NCBI GenBank assembly: GCA_002104945.1 | Contig: MCFH01000137.1 | Coordinates: 1-28,836, forward strand | DNA length: 28,836 bases | Source: Piromyces finnis | Lineage: Eukaryota > Neocallimastigomycota > Neocallimastigomycetes > Neocallimastigales > Neocallimastigaceae | Direction of reading: 5' to 3' | Part shown: piece by piece, positions 8,863 through 18,849 of the stretch | Layout: the number at the start of each line of letters is the position of its first letter | How positions within the stretch are numbered: position 1 is the first letter of the stretch | Notes under the pieces: model-generated | What the model saw: only the letters and a program-made list of their open reading frames with translations | What the model was told of the DNA's origin: nothing | The model's database searches: none | Made by a program: the position numbers and the translations under genes

Positions 8863-11800
8863 CTACTGTTATCAACATCTTCATTATTATTGATAGGACT
8901 ATCGGAATTACGTTGATTGAAAAAATTTAATAGTTGGACTATGTAATCATAATATTTAATACGGATATCTCTAAATGTTGGACAATCTAATAACCAATGT
9001 TTAATATTTTGATCTCCACTCTTGCAACATGGACAGTAGTTAGGACAAACTGGATCAACGAATTTAGCGGTTTTTGCAACTCTAGCATCCAACTTGTATC
9101 CGCTTCTTGCTTTCAAAAGCCAGTAGAAACCATAGACAAACTCTGGGTACTCATAGCATAATTTAATAAAGTCTTTAGTTTCAATAAATTTATTATCGTC
9201 ATAGTATTGAGCTTTGATTGATTTTCCTTTGAGATCTTTCCAATAAAAGTTTTTAACTGCTTTAACATCTCCATGCTTCTTTAATTTTTTATCAAGTGTC
9301 CTACTTGATTTGCACCATGTATATTTTCTAAATTTAGGAATGTACTTGACAAGGTGTGAAATAATACAATTTGAGCTTTTCCACTTGTTAAAACATCTAA
9401 CCTGAGCTAATGCGCATTTGGCTGACAATGGAGGAATACCCAAATCTTTTGAAATAGAATATAGAGATATAAACGATACAGCTTTATGAACTCCTGCAAC
9501 CCACCGTATTCCTTTGTTAACATGCTTCTGAGCAATTCTAGACCTAGCTTTATTGGATCCAAGTAATGGTGCAAAGTATGAAACTCTGCTGATCACTTGT
9601 GAGTTAAGTACTAGCTTTTTGAAAGGAATAGGAATATTAGGGTTTCTTAAGAATTTACTGACTGAAAAAAGTCCTTTCAAAACCTTATTATTAAGAGCTT
9701 TAATAACTGGTTTAAGAGACAAATTCTTATCAAATGGAACACCAAGATAAGTGTAGCAATCAGTAGTTGGAATGGGTTGTCCTGCCAAGTAGAATGTTGG
9801 ATCTCTCTTGTTCTGATTTTCAACTGATTCAGGACGAATCACCATCGTTGAACATTTTTGGATACCAAATTCCATTTCATTATACATCGCCCATTCGTTA
9901 ACTTTTTTAAGCAACTTTTTTAAGCAGCATCTTGTAGGAGCACAAATAACTATATCATCTGCAAATAGTCCACCGCAGCATCGAATGCCTCCTAAACTGA
10001 CTCCAAGATCTTCGCACCCTTTAAAAATATCATTAATAAAGAGATTAAAGAGAATTGGAGAAAGTGGGCAACCTTGACGGACTCCTTTCTTCACATCAAA
10101 AGATTTCGAGAATTGTCCATCTAATTTGACATTAGCCTTAGATGTTAGATATAATTTTTTTATGAACTGTAAACTCTTACCTCTAATTCCTAAACAATCT
10201 AATTTATGTAGGATATTACCGATTGGGACTGAATCGTATGCTTTCCTAAGATCTAAAAAGGCCAAATATGTCTCTTTATTATCTAATTGACGTCTACGAC
10301 ATATTTCTTGGATTGAAATGAAAAAACTGATACTCTCTTCCTTTTTTCGAAAACCAAATTGTTCCGGTCTAATGAAATTGTTCTTAAGACCATATTCTGA
10401 AATTCTAGTGGTGACAATTTTGGAAATCAACTTAATACCATTATTGATAAGCGATATACCACGGTAGTTATCACAGTCTGTCAAATCACCCTTCTTCGGA
10501 ATAGAAACAATACTGGATTCATTCCATGAGTTGGGGAAGTCTCCATCCCAAATACGGTTGAATAATTTATGAATAAATTTTAAACCATGAGCATTATTAT
10601 CGGTAGTGGCATTACCAGAAGAATTATTATCAGTAGCATTATTAGAATCATTACTTGAAGGAATTAATGCTTTGAAAAATTCAATAGGAATACCATCCGG
10701 TCCTGATGCTTTATAATTTGGAGTAGAGAGGATAGCTGACTTGACTTCATCAATACTAATATCTTGATTGATATCCCATTCTTCAAGCATAGGGAGTGAA
10801 AAACGCTTATTCGTTGGTTCTTCATACCATTGCTCCAAGTCAAGACTTGCACCACTTGGATCAGATGCAAGATTTTCGAAATGATCATGCCATACCTCTA
10901 GTTGTTCTTCCGTAGCAACAACTAAATCTCCATTTTTATTTTTAATAGGCTGAGCAGTAAAGAAAGTATCTTTTCCGATTTTCGCAGTTTTCTTGATCCA
11001 TTTCCAAGCTTTCTTAGGATTATGACTCTTCATATACTCACAACCTGTTTTAATCCAATGAGGATATTCTTGTTTCCTGTACTCATTACATTTTTTATGA
11101 ATGTAGTTAATGAGCTTATTATAAATTTCAATCCTTTTAATCAATTCATCTATATCATAAATTCTTTCTTTTTTTAATTTCCTATACAGCTTCATTTTGA
11201 TTTTCTGAAGATTAAAAATTTGTTGTGAAATATGAAATGAAAATTTTATAATATTATTTACAGAAGTAATACTGAGCTCGTCTGCAATTGAAAAAGCAGT
11301 TGAAGTAAACTCTTTGGAGAGTTCATCTGTCGAAAAATTAGAATCGTTGAGTTTTGCTGAAAGTATTTGGAATTTATTGTGACTGAGAATAGATTCCTTT
11401 TCCTCAATACATTTTAATCTATTCCATTTCAGAATTTTCTTAGGAACACTAAAGTCATTAGAAAAATCATCCATAGGAATAACTTTACCATTAATAAGGA
11501 GTGGCTTATGATCTGAAACAGGATAAAAATCATTTATGAATGATCCTGAGTGAATAAGATCTTTCATCTTCGAGTTGATAAGAGCGTGATCAATGTCGGA
11601 AGATTGATCACCCCGAGTCCAAGAGATAGAAGAACCTTTGAGAGGAAGAACTTCCCAATCTCCTAATCCATTAGATGATAACCAGTTGGATAATTTTACT
11701 TTAGACATATTAAAATCACCAACAAGAATCGATGGATGAGATGAGTGAGTTTGTAACCACAAGCGAACTTCTAACTTTGCATGATCTACATAGATGTTGT

Positions 11801-12284
11801 GATGTCTATGAGGCATATAAACATTCCCAATCGAGCATTTGAATTTATTCCAAAGGCTAAAAGTATAAATAGAGATAATATACTTACCTAAGAAGTTTTC
11901 AAGTGAGGCTTGACACGAATTGTGAATACCTAAATATAAACCTCTCATTCCAGGAACTGATTCATCAGCTTTCTTGAAAAAGTGTCTATAATTTCGTAAA
12001 GTAACACAACAAGGATACTCTGTATTCGATCCAGAACCATTACCAGTTTCTTGAAAGCATAAAAATAATGGTTTAAAAATAGCTGTGAAATAGCTAATGC
12101 TATCTCTCTTCTCATGATTCCACCCATTGGTATTCCAACTAAGACAGAAAGAAAAATTATCGGGCTTGTTGGATGAGCAAGAATCGTTGCTATAACTATT
12201 ATTATTATTATTGTCATCGTTATTAATGGATGATGTGTCAGAGGAATTAGATGACCTATTATCAGATGCGGTGTAATTGATGAA
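8778..12284 (-). CDS. LINE ORF2: APE endonuclease, reverse transcriptase, zinc knuckle
   Basis: The frame is open for 1168 codons from just after an in-frame TAG (12285-12287). The first Met in this frame is only at 11948, which is too late: the endonuclease motifs SWNTNGWN (about 12121-12142) and FQETG (about 12041-12060) lie upstream of it. After them come LVGDFN (about 11709), DIDHALIN and SDHKPL (about 11510), completing an APE-type endonuclease. The reverse transcriptase shows GPDGIPIEFF (about 10690), LDLRKAYDSV (about 10235), GVRQGCPLSPILFN (about 10060) and catalytic FADD (about 9960). A CPCC...H....C zinc knuckle follows at about 8980-9050, then a poly-Asn tail. It would copy the element's RNA into nicked DNA (target-primed reverse transcription). 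The frame is offset from ORF1, so expression needs a frameshift or the copy is mutated. Confidence 0.9.
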
Positions 12285-12853
12285 CTATCGACTACTGAAT
12301 TGTTATCGGAGTTAATAGAACTATCAGAATTAATTGTTGAATGATGAGGTTGAAATTGTGATTGTTGTAGATCTGGAGTATATTCATGTTGGAGATCTTG
12401 TTGAAGATCTGAACGTTGATGAGATTGTTGAGATGATTGTTGAGTTGATTGTTGAATTGTTTGTTGAATTGATTGTTGTTGTTTATTGGAAACTAAAAAT
12501 TTACGTTTGAGTGAAGAAAAAGTGTATTTGTGATTCCTTCTACTACGAGCTGAAAAGGAAATTTTGACAGTTGAAAGTTTCTTTCTTAAGATGTGTAAAA
12601 TATTATAACAGTCTTTCACTGAACCATGAACCTTGACTAAGAAAAAGTGATCATTGAAATTCTTCAAATATTTAACACTAATAACTGAATTAAAATTGTC
12701 CTTCAGAATAACCTCGAGTTTTTCCCATAGTTTGCTAACTGACCATGATCGAATACCACGGATAAAGAAGGATCTAATATTATCTAAGGGGATACCATAA
12801 GAGCGGGTACCACGTCTGATATAATTCTTATCTTTGATATAAAGGACGGACAT
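11945..12853 (-). CDS. LINE ORF1 (RRM-like, Gln-rich), frame runs out before the endonuclease
   Basis: The ATG at 12851-12853 opens a 302-codon frame. Residues about 28-108 show a beta-alpha-beta-beta-alpha-beta pattern: SFFIRGI, SVSKLWEKLEVIL, VISVKYL, FFLVKVHGS, CYNILHILRKK, VKISFSAR. This resembles the RRM-like fold common in LINE ORF1 proteins. A basic segment and then a Gln-rich low-complexity linker follow (about residues 124-175). The likely genuine sequence ends near 12285; afterwards the frame gives IIIIIVIA-type residues translated from an (AAT)n tract, while the neighbouring frame encodes the endonuclease. Its last bases overlap the first in-frame ORF2 ATG as ATGA. Probable role: RNA binding and RNP formation for retrotransposition, or the N-terminal part of a single fused ORF. 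Confidence 0.75.
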   Translation of the reverse strand: MSVLYIKDKNYIRRGTRSYGIPLDNIRSFFIRGIRSWSVSKLWEKLEVILKDNFNSVISVKYLKNFNDHFFLVKVHGSVKDCYNILHILRKKLSTVKISFSARSRRNHKYTFSSLKRKFLVSNKQQQSIQQTIQQSTQQSSQQSHQRSDLQQDLQHEYTPDLQQSQFQPHHSTINSDSSINSDNNSVVDSSSITPHLIIGHLIPLTHHPLITMTIIIIIVIATILAHPTSPIIFLSVLVGIPMGGIMRREIALAISQLFLNHYFYAFKKLVMVLDRIQSILVVLLYEIIDTFSRKLMNQFLE

Positions 12854-13545
12854 GATAATTAATTCTAATTAAAAAATAAATTGAATATAAAATAAGAACT
12901 AATAAATAATTATAAATATAATGGGAAAAAAACTGTATCTCTCTTCTTAAAAAAGTACTGGATAGTACAAAAAATTGTTTCAATGCTTTGATTATAATTT
13001 CTTTTTTGAATTTGAAGTTGTAATTTTTCTTTGTAAATTCTAGTTTTGGTTTGTTGTTAGTAAATTCGATTCGCTTTTTTGACACTAAAAATTATTTGAC
13101 TTTACTTTTCATAAATATTTAAATTGGTAAGATTTTAAATCGGAATTGAATGTCGACATCAGAAAGATTGTGAATAGTATTTTTACATGATACAGAGTGA
13201 ATCAATCTCTTACAGGAAACAATTCAACAATAGCTACATGAATATAAAAATACAATGCAAATGCTAAAGTTGACTACATTGGATTCTTACAAGAGAAGAG
13301 TAGTACTACATGAATACATGAATTAAAAGAAAAAATACAGCAACAAAAATGTATTACTCTTCTAATTAAATACTAAACAAACTTACCTGAATATCAACAT
13401 TCAACTTATCCATCAAATAAACTAATACTCGATGGAAAAAAAAAAATAATTCGCCCAGTACCATGAGCTTAGTCTTTATAATATTTCCCAATAAAGACCA
13501 ACCAAACATCCATTGCGCAATGATTGGATTTATTTATTATTTTTT
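12854..13545 (-). other. LINE 5' untranslated region
   Basis: There is no convincing gene between ORF1 and the structured block. It contains repeated CTACATGAATA-like motifs (about 13223 and 13302), a perfect 12-base palindrome CATTGCGCAATG (13511-13522) and one extra copy of the AGTACCATGAGCTT motif at 13457-13470. A GTG-initiated frame at 12828-13085 is not accepted as a gene. Confidence 0.5.
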
Positions 13546-13590
13546 CTACTCGCTCAGTACCATGAGCTTGAGTACCATGAGCTTGAGTAG
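13546..13590 (-). promoter_or_regulatory. Hairpin enclosing two tandem 15-mers, LINE 5' end
   Basis: Two exact copies of AGTACCATGAGCTTG lie head to tail at 13556-13585, and a third partial copy is at 13457-13470. CTACTCGCTCA (13546-13556) can pair with TGAGCTTGAGTAG (13578-13590) with a two-base bulge. The block is far GC-richer than its surroundings. Tandem repeats at a LINE 5' end often carry promoter activity, but no function is demonstrated here. Confidence 0.55.
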
Positions 13591-13591
13591 A

Positions 13592-13641
13592 CCCCTTCGG
13601 GAAACTTCATTTTAATAAATGACGGTACGTTCCCTCGGGGG
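13592..13641 (-). other. Second stable hairpin, LINE 5' end
   Basis: CCCC (13592-13595) pairs with GGGG (13637-13640), and GGGAA (13599-13603) with TTCCC (13629-13633). On the transcript (minus) strand a small GA-containing internal loop separates the two helices. TCATT and AATGA in the apical part can form a second small stem. This suggests a structured RNA at the start of the LINE transcript. A self-cleaving ribozyme is possible, but no ribozyme core was recognised. Confidence 0.45.
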
Positions 13642-14107
13642 ATGTTGTACAAAGACTCTGTTCATGCATGTAACTATTATTACTTTAATCCTTTAGACTA
13701 TTAAATTAATAATAAAATATTCAAAAGTAAATAATGCACCATGGAGTTTGGGTTAAAATAAAACTTTTACACACCTATACTTTTTAATAATTCTATTTAT
13801 TACTTTATTTTTTTATTTATTTTTTTTTTTTTTTTTACCATTTTACCTTTATCATTCAGGTAAAACTTGATTTATTTTTTAATTATATAAAAACATTGAT
13901 TTTTATTATTTCATAGGATATGTAGAATATGTATTATAATAAAAATCTTTTTTTTTTTTTTTTTTTTATGAAATTTCTATTATTTATAGTTGTTTTTTTT
14001 TTTTTCTATTTATTTTTTTTTAATAGGATTTTTAATTTTTAATTTATTTATTTTTTTTAAAAATAGAATAATAATTGATATAATGACTTTTTTTTTCTTT
14101 TTCAAGT

Positions 14108-14836
14108 CTATCCTCTATAACAGAATAATTCATCAACCTTAACTTCACGAGTATAAGCAAATACACCATAAGCAATATATCCGCTGCAGTCTTTTTCACT
14201 GTAATTAGCACCAGCATAATAATATAATTCGTAAAGATCAGTGTATCCTGGAACGAGTTGATAAAATTCATAGACTGTGAATTCATTATTTTTATATCCC
14301 AAATCAGCTTCATCAATGAAATCTACATTAGTTAAAGTATAGTAGTGAGGTTCACCCTTACTGTCACCTCCTCCTTCTTGTACAGTATATTTACTTAAAT
14401 CTGCTTTATATTGTCCACCAAATTTTTTATCGATGAAGAATTGAATAAATTCTTCTAGATTCATTGGTGTTTTACCTTCAATATATCTTTCTCTAGCATT
14501 TGATACAAATTCTAAATTATCAGTAATAGTGTAATCATTTAATACAAATTCAAGGTTATCAGAAAGAGAATAATCCTTAAGTTTGATATAAATCTTTGCT
14601 TTTTCTCCTATACTATAACCATTGGCAAGTTGTGTAACTTCAATGTAAAAAGCTTTAGCACGGCTATCTGGAACATAGGCATTATACATGTAATTTAAAC
14701 CTTTACCATACTTTTCAGAGATATGATCTTCTACTAATTTATAAATTTCTTCTCTTGGTATATCATCAAATCTGTCATTACAGAAAGCCTTTATAATTAG
14801 TAAAGACAAAAAAAATAGATATAATAACTTTGCCAT
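14108..14836 (-). CDS. Secreted protein of unknown family
   Basis: The gene encodes 242 residues from ATG (14834-14836) to TAG (14108-14110). Residues 1-19 (MAKLLYLFFLSLLIIKAFC) form a clear signal peptide, so the product enters the secretory pathway. The mature part is acidic and rich in Tyr, with predicted mixed helix/strand. It has no membrane segment; two cysteines near the C-terminus (DCSGYIAYG and ELFCYRG) could form a disulfide. A 13-residue unit (DYSLSDNLEFVLN, then DYTITDNLEFVSN) occurs twice in tandem. No family was recognised, and there is no Thr-rich linker or CBM. T-rich sequence precedes the start, as for the CBM1 genes in this window. Real coding is likely because of length, signal peptide and less AT-biased composition. 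Confidence 0.85.
   Translation of the reverse strand: MAKLLYLFFLSLLIIKAFCNDRFDDIPREEIYKLVEDHISEKYGKGLNYMYNAYVPDSRAKAFYIEVTQLANGYSIGEKAKIYIKLKDYSLSDNLEFVLNDYTITDNLEFVSNARERYIEGKTPMNLEEFIQFFIDKKFGGQYKADLSKYTVQEGGGDSKGEPHYYTLTNVDFIDEADLGYKNNEFTVYEFYQLVPGYTDLYELYYYAGANYSEKDCSGYIAYGVFAYTREVKVDELFCYRG
14501..14578 (-). repeat. 39-bp tandem duplication inside the secreted-protein gene
   Basis: 14501-14539 and 14540-14578 are diverged copies in frame. They encode the paired 13-residue units ending in DNLEFV-N. Confidence 0.85.
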
Positions 14837-15684
14837 TATATTATTTTATTCCTTTTTATTTTTTTTTATTTTTATTTTCTTTACTTTTTTTAATTTATTC
14901 AAGTTATATTTTCAACTTTATTTTTTTATTTTATTTTATAATTATTATAACGACGACTAAAACAATAATTATAAAGTTTTAAATAAAAGAAAATTATTTG
15001 GTGGATTTTCTTTTTTCTTTTATATGTATTTGTATATTTCTTTGATACATCACTAATATAATAAGAAATATATGAATCCCATATATTAAAATATATACTA
15101 TACATTTTAAAATATATTAAAATATATAATTAAAAATAAATTTAATATAACTTCGGAAACGTAGTACAAATTCATAAATTAAAAAAGTTTTGTTAACAAA
15201 AACTTTAATTCTTAATAAACCAAAATTAAATTGATAACTTAAATTAATATATTGTTTTTTGGAATTAATATGTAATAACTTATAAAGTATAATATAATAG
15301 ATAATATAATTATCTATATTATCTATAATGATTTCCATGTTGTTGGTAAAGGAATAAAGAAAGGAAGTTTTAATGTATGATTCTATAAAGCACAGTAAAA
15401 AATGAGCAACATGTAATAAAATTTTTATTTATAACCTATTGAGCTTACATATTAACTAACCCTGGAAATAAATAAATAAAGCGAAACATGATAAAATATA
15501 TATATTTGTTTATAATAAAAAATAAAATTTTCTTTTCTATATCGTTAGGTAGATTCAATTTTTTATTCAACAAAAATTTTTATCCATTTTTCATTTTATT
15601 TTTTAAAAAAATATAATAATTATATAAACTTTAATTTATATAAATATTTTATTTTAATATATATATTTAATAAAATTATATTAA
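14837..15684. other. AT-rich spacer
   Basis: This is the upstream region of the minus-strand secreted-protein gene (T-rich tract directly 5' of its ATG), then featureless AT-rich DNA up to the LTR element. A 73-codon frame at 15117-15338 is low-complexity and not accepted. Confidence 0.5.
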
Positions 15685-15689
15685 ATTCT
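15685..15689. repeat. Target-site duplication, left (ATTCT)
   Basis: ATTCT immediately precedes the 5' LTR and recurs immediately after the 3' LTR at 20573-20577. Five bases is the usual duplication for Ty1/copia integrases. Confidence 0.8.
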
Positions 15690-15895
15690 TGTTAGAATAT
15701 GTGAAACGTTATGTCACATGTATTCAAATGTATTGAAATGTATTAAAACGTATTTGTATATATTGTATTTGATTATATGTTTAAGCCACAATGTAAATGT
15801 ATAAATACATGTAGTTTGAGAAGAATGTAACGTAAGTAGTTCTTTATCATAAAATATATTAATAAAGTTGACATAATTATAAACAACTCTTAATA
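15690..15895 (+). repeat. 5' LTR (206 bp)
   Basis: It is identical to the 3' LTR except for one base (TGTATAAAT versus TGTAAAAAT) and lack of CCTAAATTAAA before the terminal CAACTCTTAATA. The presumed promoter for the internal lysozyme gene lies here. Directly downstream, GAGTC-TCATT-GACTC (15902-15916) forms a small hairpin near where the primer-binding site should be; no tRNA match was recognised. Confidence 0.9.
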
Positions 15896-16619
15896 GATTA
15901 AGAGTCTCATTGACTCTCAAGAGAGAATCTCAATGCCTCTTAAAAGGATTCTTAGAAATGGAATAAGAGTGCTGGACACTAAATTATGACAAAGGAGAAA
16001 ACAGTAGGAAATTCTAACCATTACAATTAAATTATTTAATCTGAAATTATCTATGTTTGGTAAAATTGTTTTGAGATCTAGAATTTGAGATTTCAAAATT
16101 TTGAAATTGAAATGGCAATCTAAAATAGAAAAACATTACCTGATATAAACAAAGTTTCCTTATACTAAAATAATATAGACAATTTTAAATTCCGAAAGCA
16201 AATTATTCTAAAATTGAATTTTAAATTTTTTTAACTTTTAATTTAAATCTTTAAATTTAAAAATAAACAAAACAAATTGAACTCTAAATAATTTTGAACC
16301 AACATAAAATTTATTTTATTCAAATACAACCAACGCCTAAAACTCAGAAATAAATTAAAGTATTCAAAATTGAAAAGAATTAATTATTTTAGAAACTATT
16401 TATGAATAAATATTGTAAAATTAAATTCAAAGTTAATAAAGTACAAATTCGAAATATAAATTTAGAATTAAATAAACAATAGAATTTCATTCTCAGTTTA
16501 CTTTATTCACTACAAACAGTATAAATTAACTAGTGAACTCTAAATTTATTTTATATAATTATTTACAATTGAGTTATTAAATTTCATCAAATATATTAAT
16601 ATTATAAATACTCCAAAGA
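15896..16619 (+). other. Element leader between 5' LTR and lysozyme ORF
   Basis: These 724 bases are A-rich and show no gag-like open frame. It would be the 5' leader of an LTR-driven transcript. It begins with the hairpin at 15902-15916. No splice sites can be argued with confidence. Confidence 0.5.
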
Positions 16620-17822
16620 ATGAGATTAAGAAGCAAAGTAATATATTTTTTAAATATTTTTTCGACAATTTTAATTCTACCATTGGTAATTGCTGAAAAT
16701 CAAAAATGTCATGTAACCAATGTCGGAACAGGTGTTTGCGTTAGAGAGGATCAATGTAAATTAAATGATAAACAAACTGGCAATGCTAAAGCATATGCAG
16801 GTTTTTGTACACATGACTCAGTTAATATTAAGTGCTGTATAAAAAATGTCAATACACTTACAGATGGAACAATTCTTCCAAGTACAGGAAAATGTAAAAA
16901 TATAAATGAAAATGGCTGTTCAGAAGAATCTTACACGAGATATTTAAACCAATGCCCAGGAGAGAGTGTTGTTCAACTATGTGTTCCAAATACAAATCTA
17001 AATAATGATCAATTAAAAGTAAGTGACAATATAATTAACATAATCAAAGGTTTTGAAGGATGTGTATTAACTGCCTATTTAGATCCGGTTGGAGTATGGA
17101 CTATTGGTTACGGTACTACCAGTGCTAACTCTGATATTACTGGAACATATATCAACGAGGGCTTAACAATAGATGAAAAAACTGCAGAGAAATGGTTAAA
17201 ACTTTCAATCGAAAAAAAATATGGTCCTAATGTAAAATCTTTCAATTATAAATATAATTGGAATCAAAATGAATATGATGCATTATGTAGTTTTGCTTAT
17301 AATGTTGGAAGTATTGATGGATTAACTAATAATGGTCGGAGAACAAAGGAAGAAATTAATAAAAAGATTTTAGAATACAACAAAGGATATGTAAACGGTG
17401 TTTTAAAACCTCTTCCAGGATTAGTAAGAAGAAGAGCAGCTGAGGCTGCACTATTTGCAGGTTGTGACTATTCAACCTATATCAATTTTGGTAAAACATA
17501 TACTAAAATTGGTATAGAAATTTGTGATCATATTGGTGAATTTTATATTAAAAAGTTATGCGATCTTGGTTATAAAGTTGACATTAGTAAAGTCAGTATA
17601 TCCAAAATACCAATTATCTCTAACAATACCGATATAACTAATATTTCTAATGACATTAATATAGTTGATAGTGAATCTTGTGGTTATTATATTGTTGATA
17701 ACCAACTTAATGACGAACAAGAAGATTCAAACGGAACTGTAAACTTCAAATATATTTCTCTCGCAAATGTATTTATTATTTTAATGTCAGTAATGTTTTG
17801 GAAAATAAACATTGTATATTAG
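16620..17822 (+). CDS. Secreted or cell-surface GH24 phage-type lysozyme inside an LTR element
   Basis: The gene encodes 400 residues from ATG without introns. Residues 1-25 are a signal peptide. Residues 30-73 form a Cys-rich module (CHVTNVGTGVC ... AGFC ... IKCC), and 92-121 a second (CKN...GCSEES...CPGES...LC). The GH24 domain spans about 132-285: GFEG, YLDPVGVWTIGYGTT and NEYDALCSFAYNVG, with the T4-type catalytic triad intact as Glu146, Asp155 and Thr161. GH24 enzymes cut the MurNAc-GlcNAc bond of bacterial peptidoglycan. A Ser/Asn/Ile-rich stalk and a C-terminal hydrophobic segment (about 378-400) suggest a membrane or GPI-type anchor. Such a protein would act outside the cell on bacteria. 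The domain is bacterial/phage-like, consistent with ancient transfer. It sits in sense orientation inside the LTR element. Confidence 0.92.
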   Translation: MRLRSKVIYFLNIFSTILILPLVIAENQKCHVTNVGTGVCVREDQCKLNDKQTGNAKAYAGFCTHDSVNIKCCIKNVNTLTDGTILPSTGKCKNINENGCSEESYTRYLNQCPGESVVQLCVPNTNLNNDQLKVSDNIINIIKGFEGCVLTAYLDPVGVWTIGYGTTSANSDITGTYINEGLTIDEKTAEKWLKLSIEKKYGPNVKSFNYKYNWNQNEYDALCSFAYNVGSIDGLTNNGRRTKEEINKKILEYNKGYVNGVLKPLPGLVRRRAAEAALFAGCDYSTYINFGKTYTKIGIEICDHIGEFYIKKLCDLGYKVDISKVSISKIPIISNNTDITNISNDINIVDSESCGYYIVDNQLNDEQEDSNGTVNFKYISLANVFIILMSVMFWKINIVY

Positions 17823-18412
17823 AATTCTCCTAATTTACTCAATTTATTAAATTTATTAATTTGATTTTGATCTACTCACTATGTCAATTTACATTCATCA
17901 TCATTTAAAAATCCATATATTCAATTATGTAAATATTCATAAACATACAATCAACGTTTCCACAAACATTCATTTTATTTTTAAAAGAACTAGTTTTATT
18001 AACATTCATAAAATAGCATTATTGTTATTGAAAGCATAGCATACATATTTATTTCAAGTAAATAAATTGTTTGTGAAATATTCAAATACTTTAACTACTA
18101 CTATTTTAATGAGAAAATATTCTTTCCGCCATAGAGGAAAGATAGAACATAAAGAAAATACATAAAATTTATACAATTAGAAACATGAATTAGAATAATT
18201 AAACATTATTTGATAAGTTTATATAAAATATCCTATTACAATGAAATTATACAAAAAGAATTGAACTATCCTTGTGAAAATGTCAAACAACCTCTTCATG
18301 ATAATATCACTCAAAATTAGTATATATTATTTAATCCAGTATACAACTCTTTGAATTGATTTACTATAACAACACATTAAGATAATATATTTAGCCTCAA
18401 AAGCATTATTAA

Positions 18413-18504
18413 AGTTATTGCTAATCTACAAAGCAAATATATTTCTGGTCAAATGCTCATCCCGTAGGCAATTATTAGTTATTGCTAATCTACAAAGCAA
18501 ATAT
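18413..18504 (+). repeat. 28-bp exact direct repeat
   Basis: The same 28 bases occur at 18413-18440 and 18477-18504. Both contain TTGCTAATCTACAAAGCAAA, separated by 36 bases that include CATCCCGTAGGCAATTATT. Confidence 0.95.
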
Positions 18505-18537
18505 TTTAAATGAGGTAATTTATTAAAGTTAGAAATG

Positions 18538-18660
18538 CTTAGCGTGAAATGAGCATATTCTACACATATATATTTAGAATGACCTAGCGTGAAATGGGTG
18601 CATTCAATAATATTTTAACAACTTATCATGATTTAACTTAGCGTGAAATGAGTTATATTC
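18538..18660 (+). repeat. Triplicated TAGCGTGAAATG motif
   Basis: Copies start at 18538, 18583 and 18638, about 45-55 bases apart. Each reads C(T/C)TAGCGTGAAATG(A/G)G followed by a degenerate segment and ATTC. Spacers are AT-rich and unrelated. Confidence 0.9.
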
Positions 18661-18849
18661 ATAGATAATTATTAATGATGGTTTTAGACCTATATATATT
18701 TAATTTGGCCCCATCAATAACAATGTAGCACCTTCATAGTAAGGGCTCCTTAGATTTAGATGACATTGATTCATCATATTTATTTATTACCAACATTCAA
18801 GAATGTTGTGACGCCGTTTTAAAATATAATTTACGGTGATTTAGTAACC

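Larger units (their letters stand above)
8770..13641 (-). mobile_element. LINE (non-LTR retrotransposon), nearly full length
   Basis: On the minus strand, from 5' to 3', it has a structured 5' block (13546-13641), an untranslated stretch, ORF1 with an RRM-like region and Gln-rich linker, then an APE-type endonuclease, reverse transcriptase and C-terminal zinc knuckle, ending in an ATT/GTC microsatellite. This is the standard order for APE-containing LINEs. The 5' boundary is a guess based on the last GC-richer structure; no target-site duplication was identified. A fragment of the same family lies in both palindrome arms, so the family is present more than once. The coding region is open except for one frame change between ORF1 and the endonuclease. 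Confidence 0.85.
17823..18840 (+). other. Element interior downstream of the lysozyme gene
   Basis: There is no intact gene. The left half is AT-rich 3' flank of the lysozyme ORF. The right half holds the 28-bp direct repeat (18413-18504), the TAGCGTGAAATG motif repeats (18538-18660) and GC-richer sequence leading into the copia relic. Confidence 0.5.

Noticed and set aside
11945-11948. ATGA overlap of the ORF1 stop and an ORF2 ATG, suggesting termination-reinitiation
   Set aside because: Starting ORF2 there would remove the N-terminal endonuclease motifs, which are clearly encoded upstream in the same frame. The overlap is probably accidental.
12828-13085. Minus-strand 85-codon frame upstream of LINE ORF1
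   Set aside because: It starts with GTG, is AT-driven, overlaps ORF1 in another frame and has no recognisable domain.
15117-15338. Minus-strand 73-codon frame rich in Ile/Tyr/Asn
   Set aside because: It is composition-driven with no domain or signal peptide.
15714-15920. Minus-strand 68-codon frame
   Set aside because: It lies almost entirely within the 5' LTR, antisense to the element.
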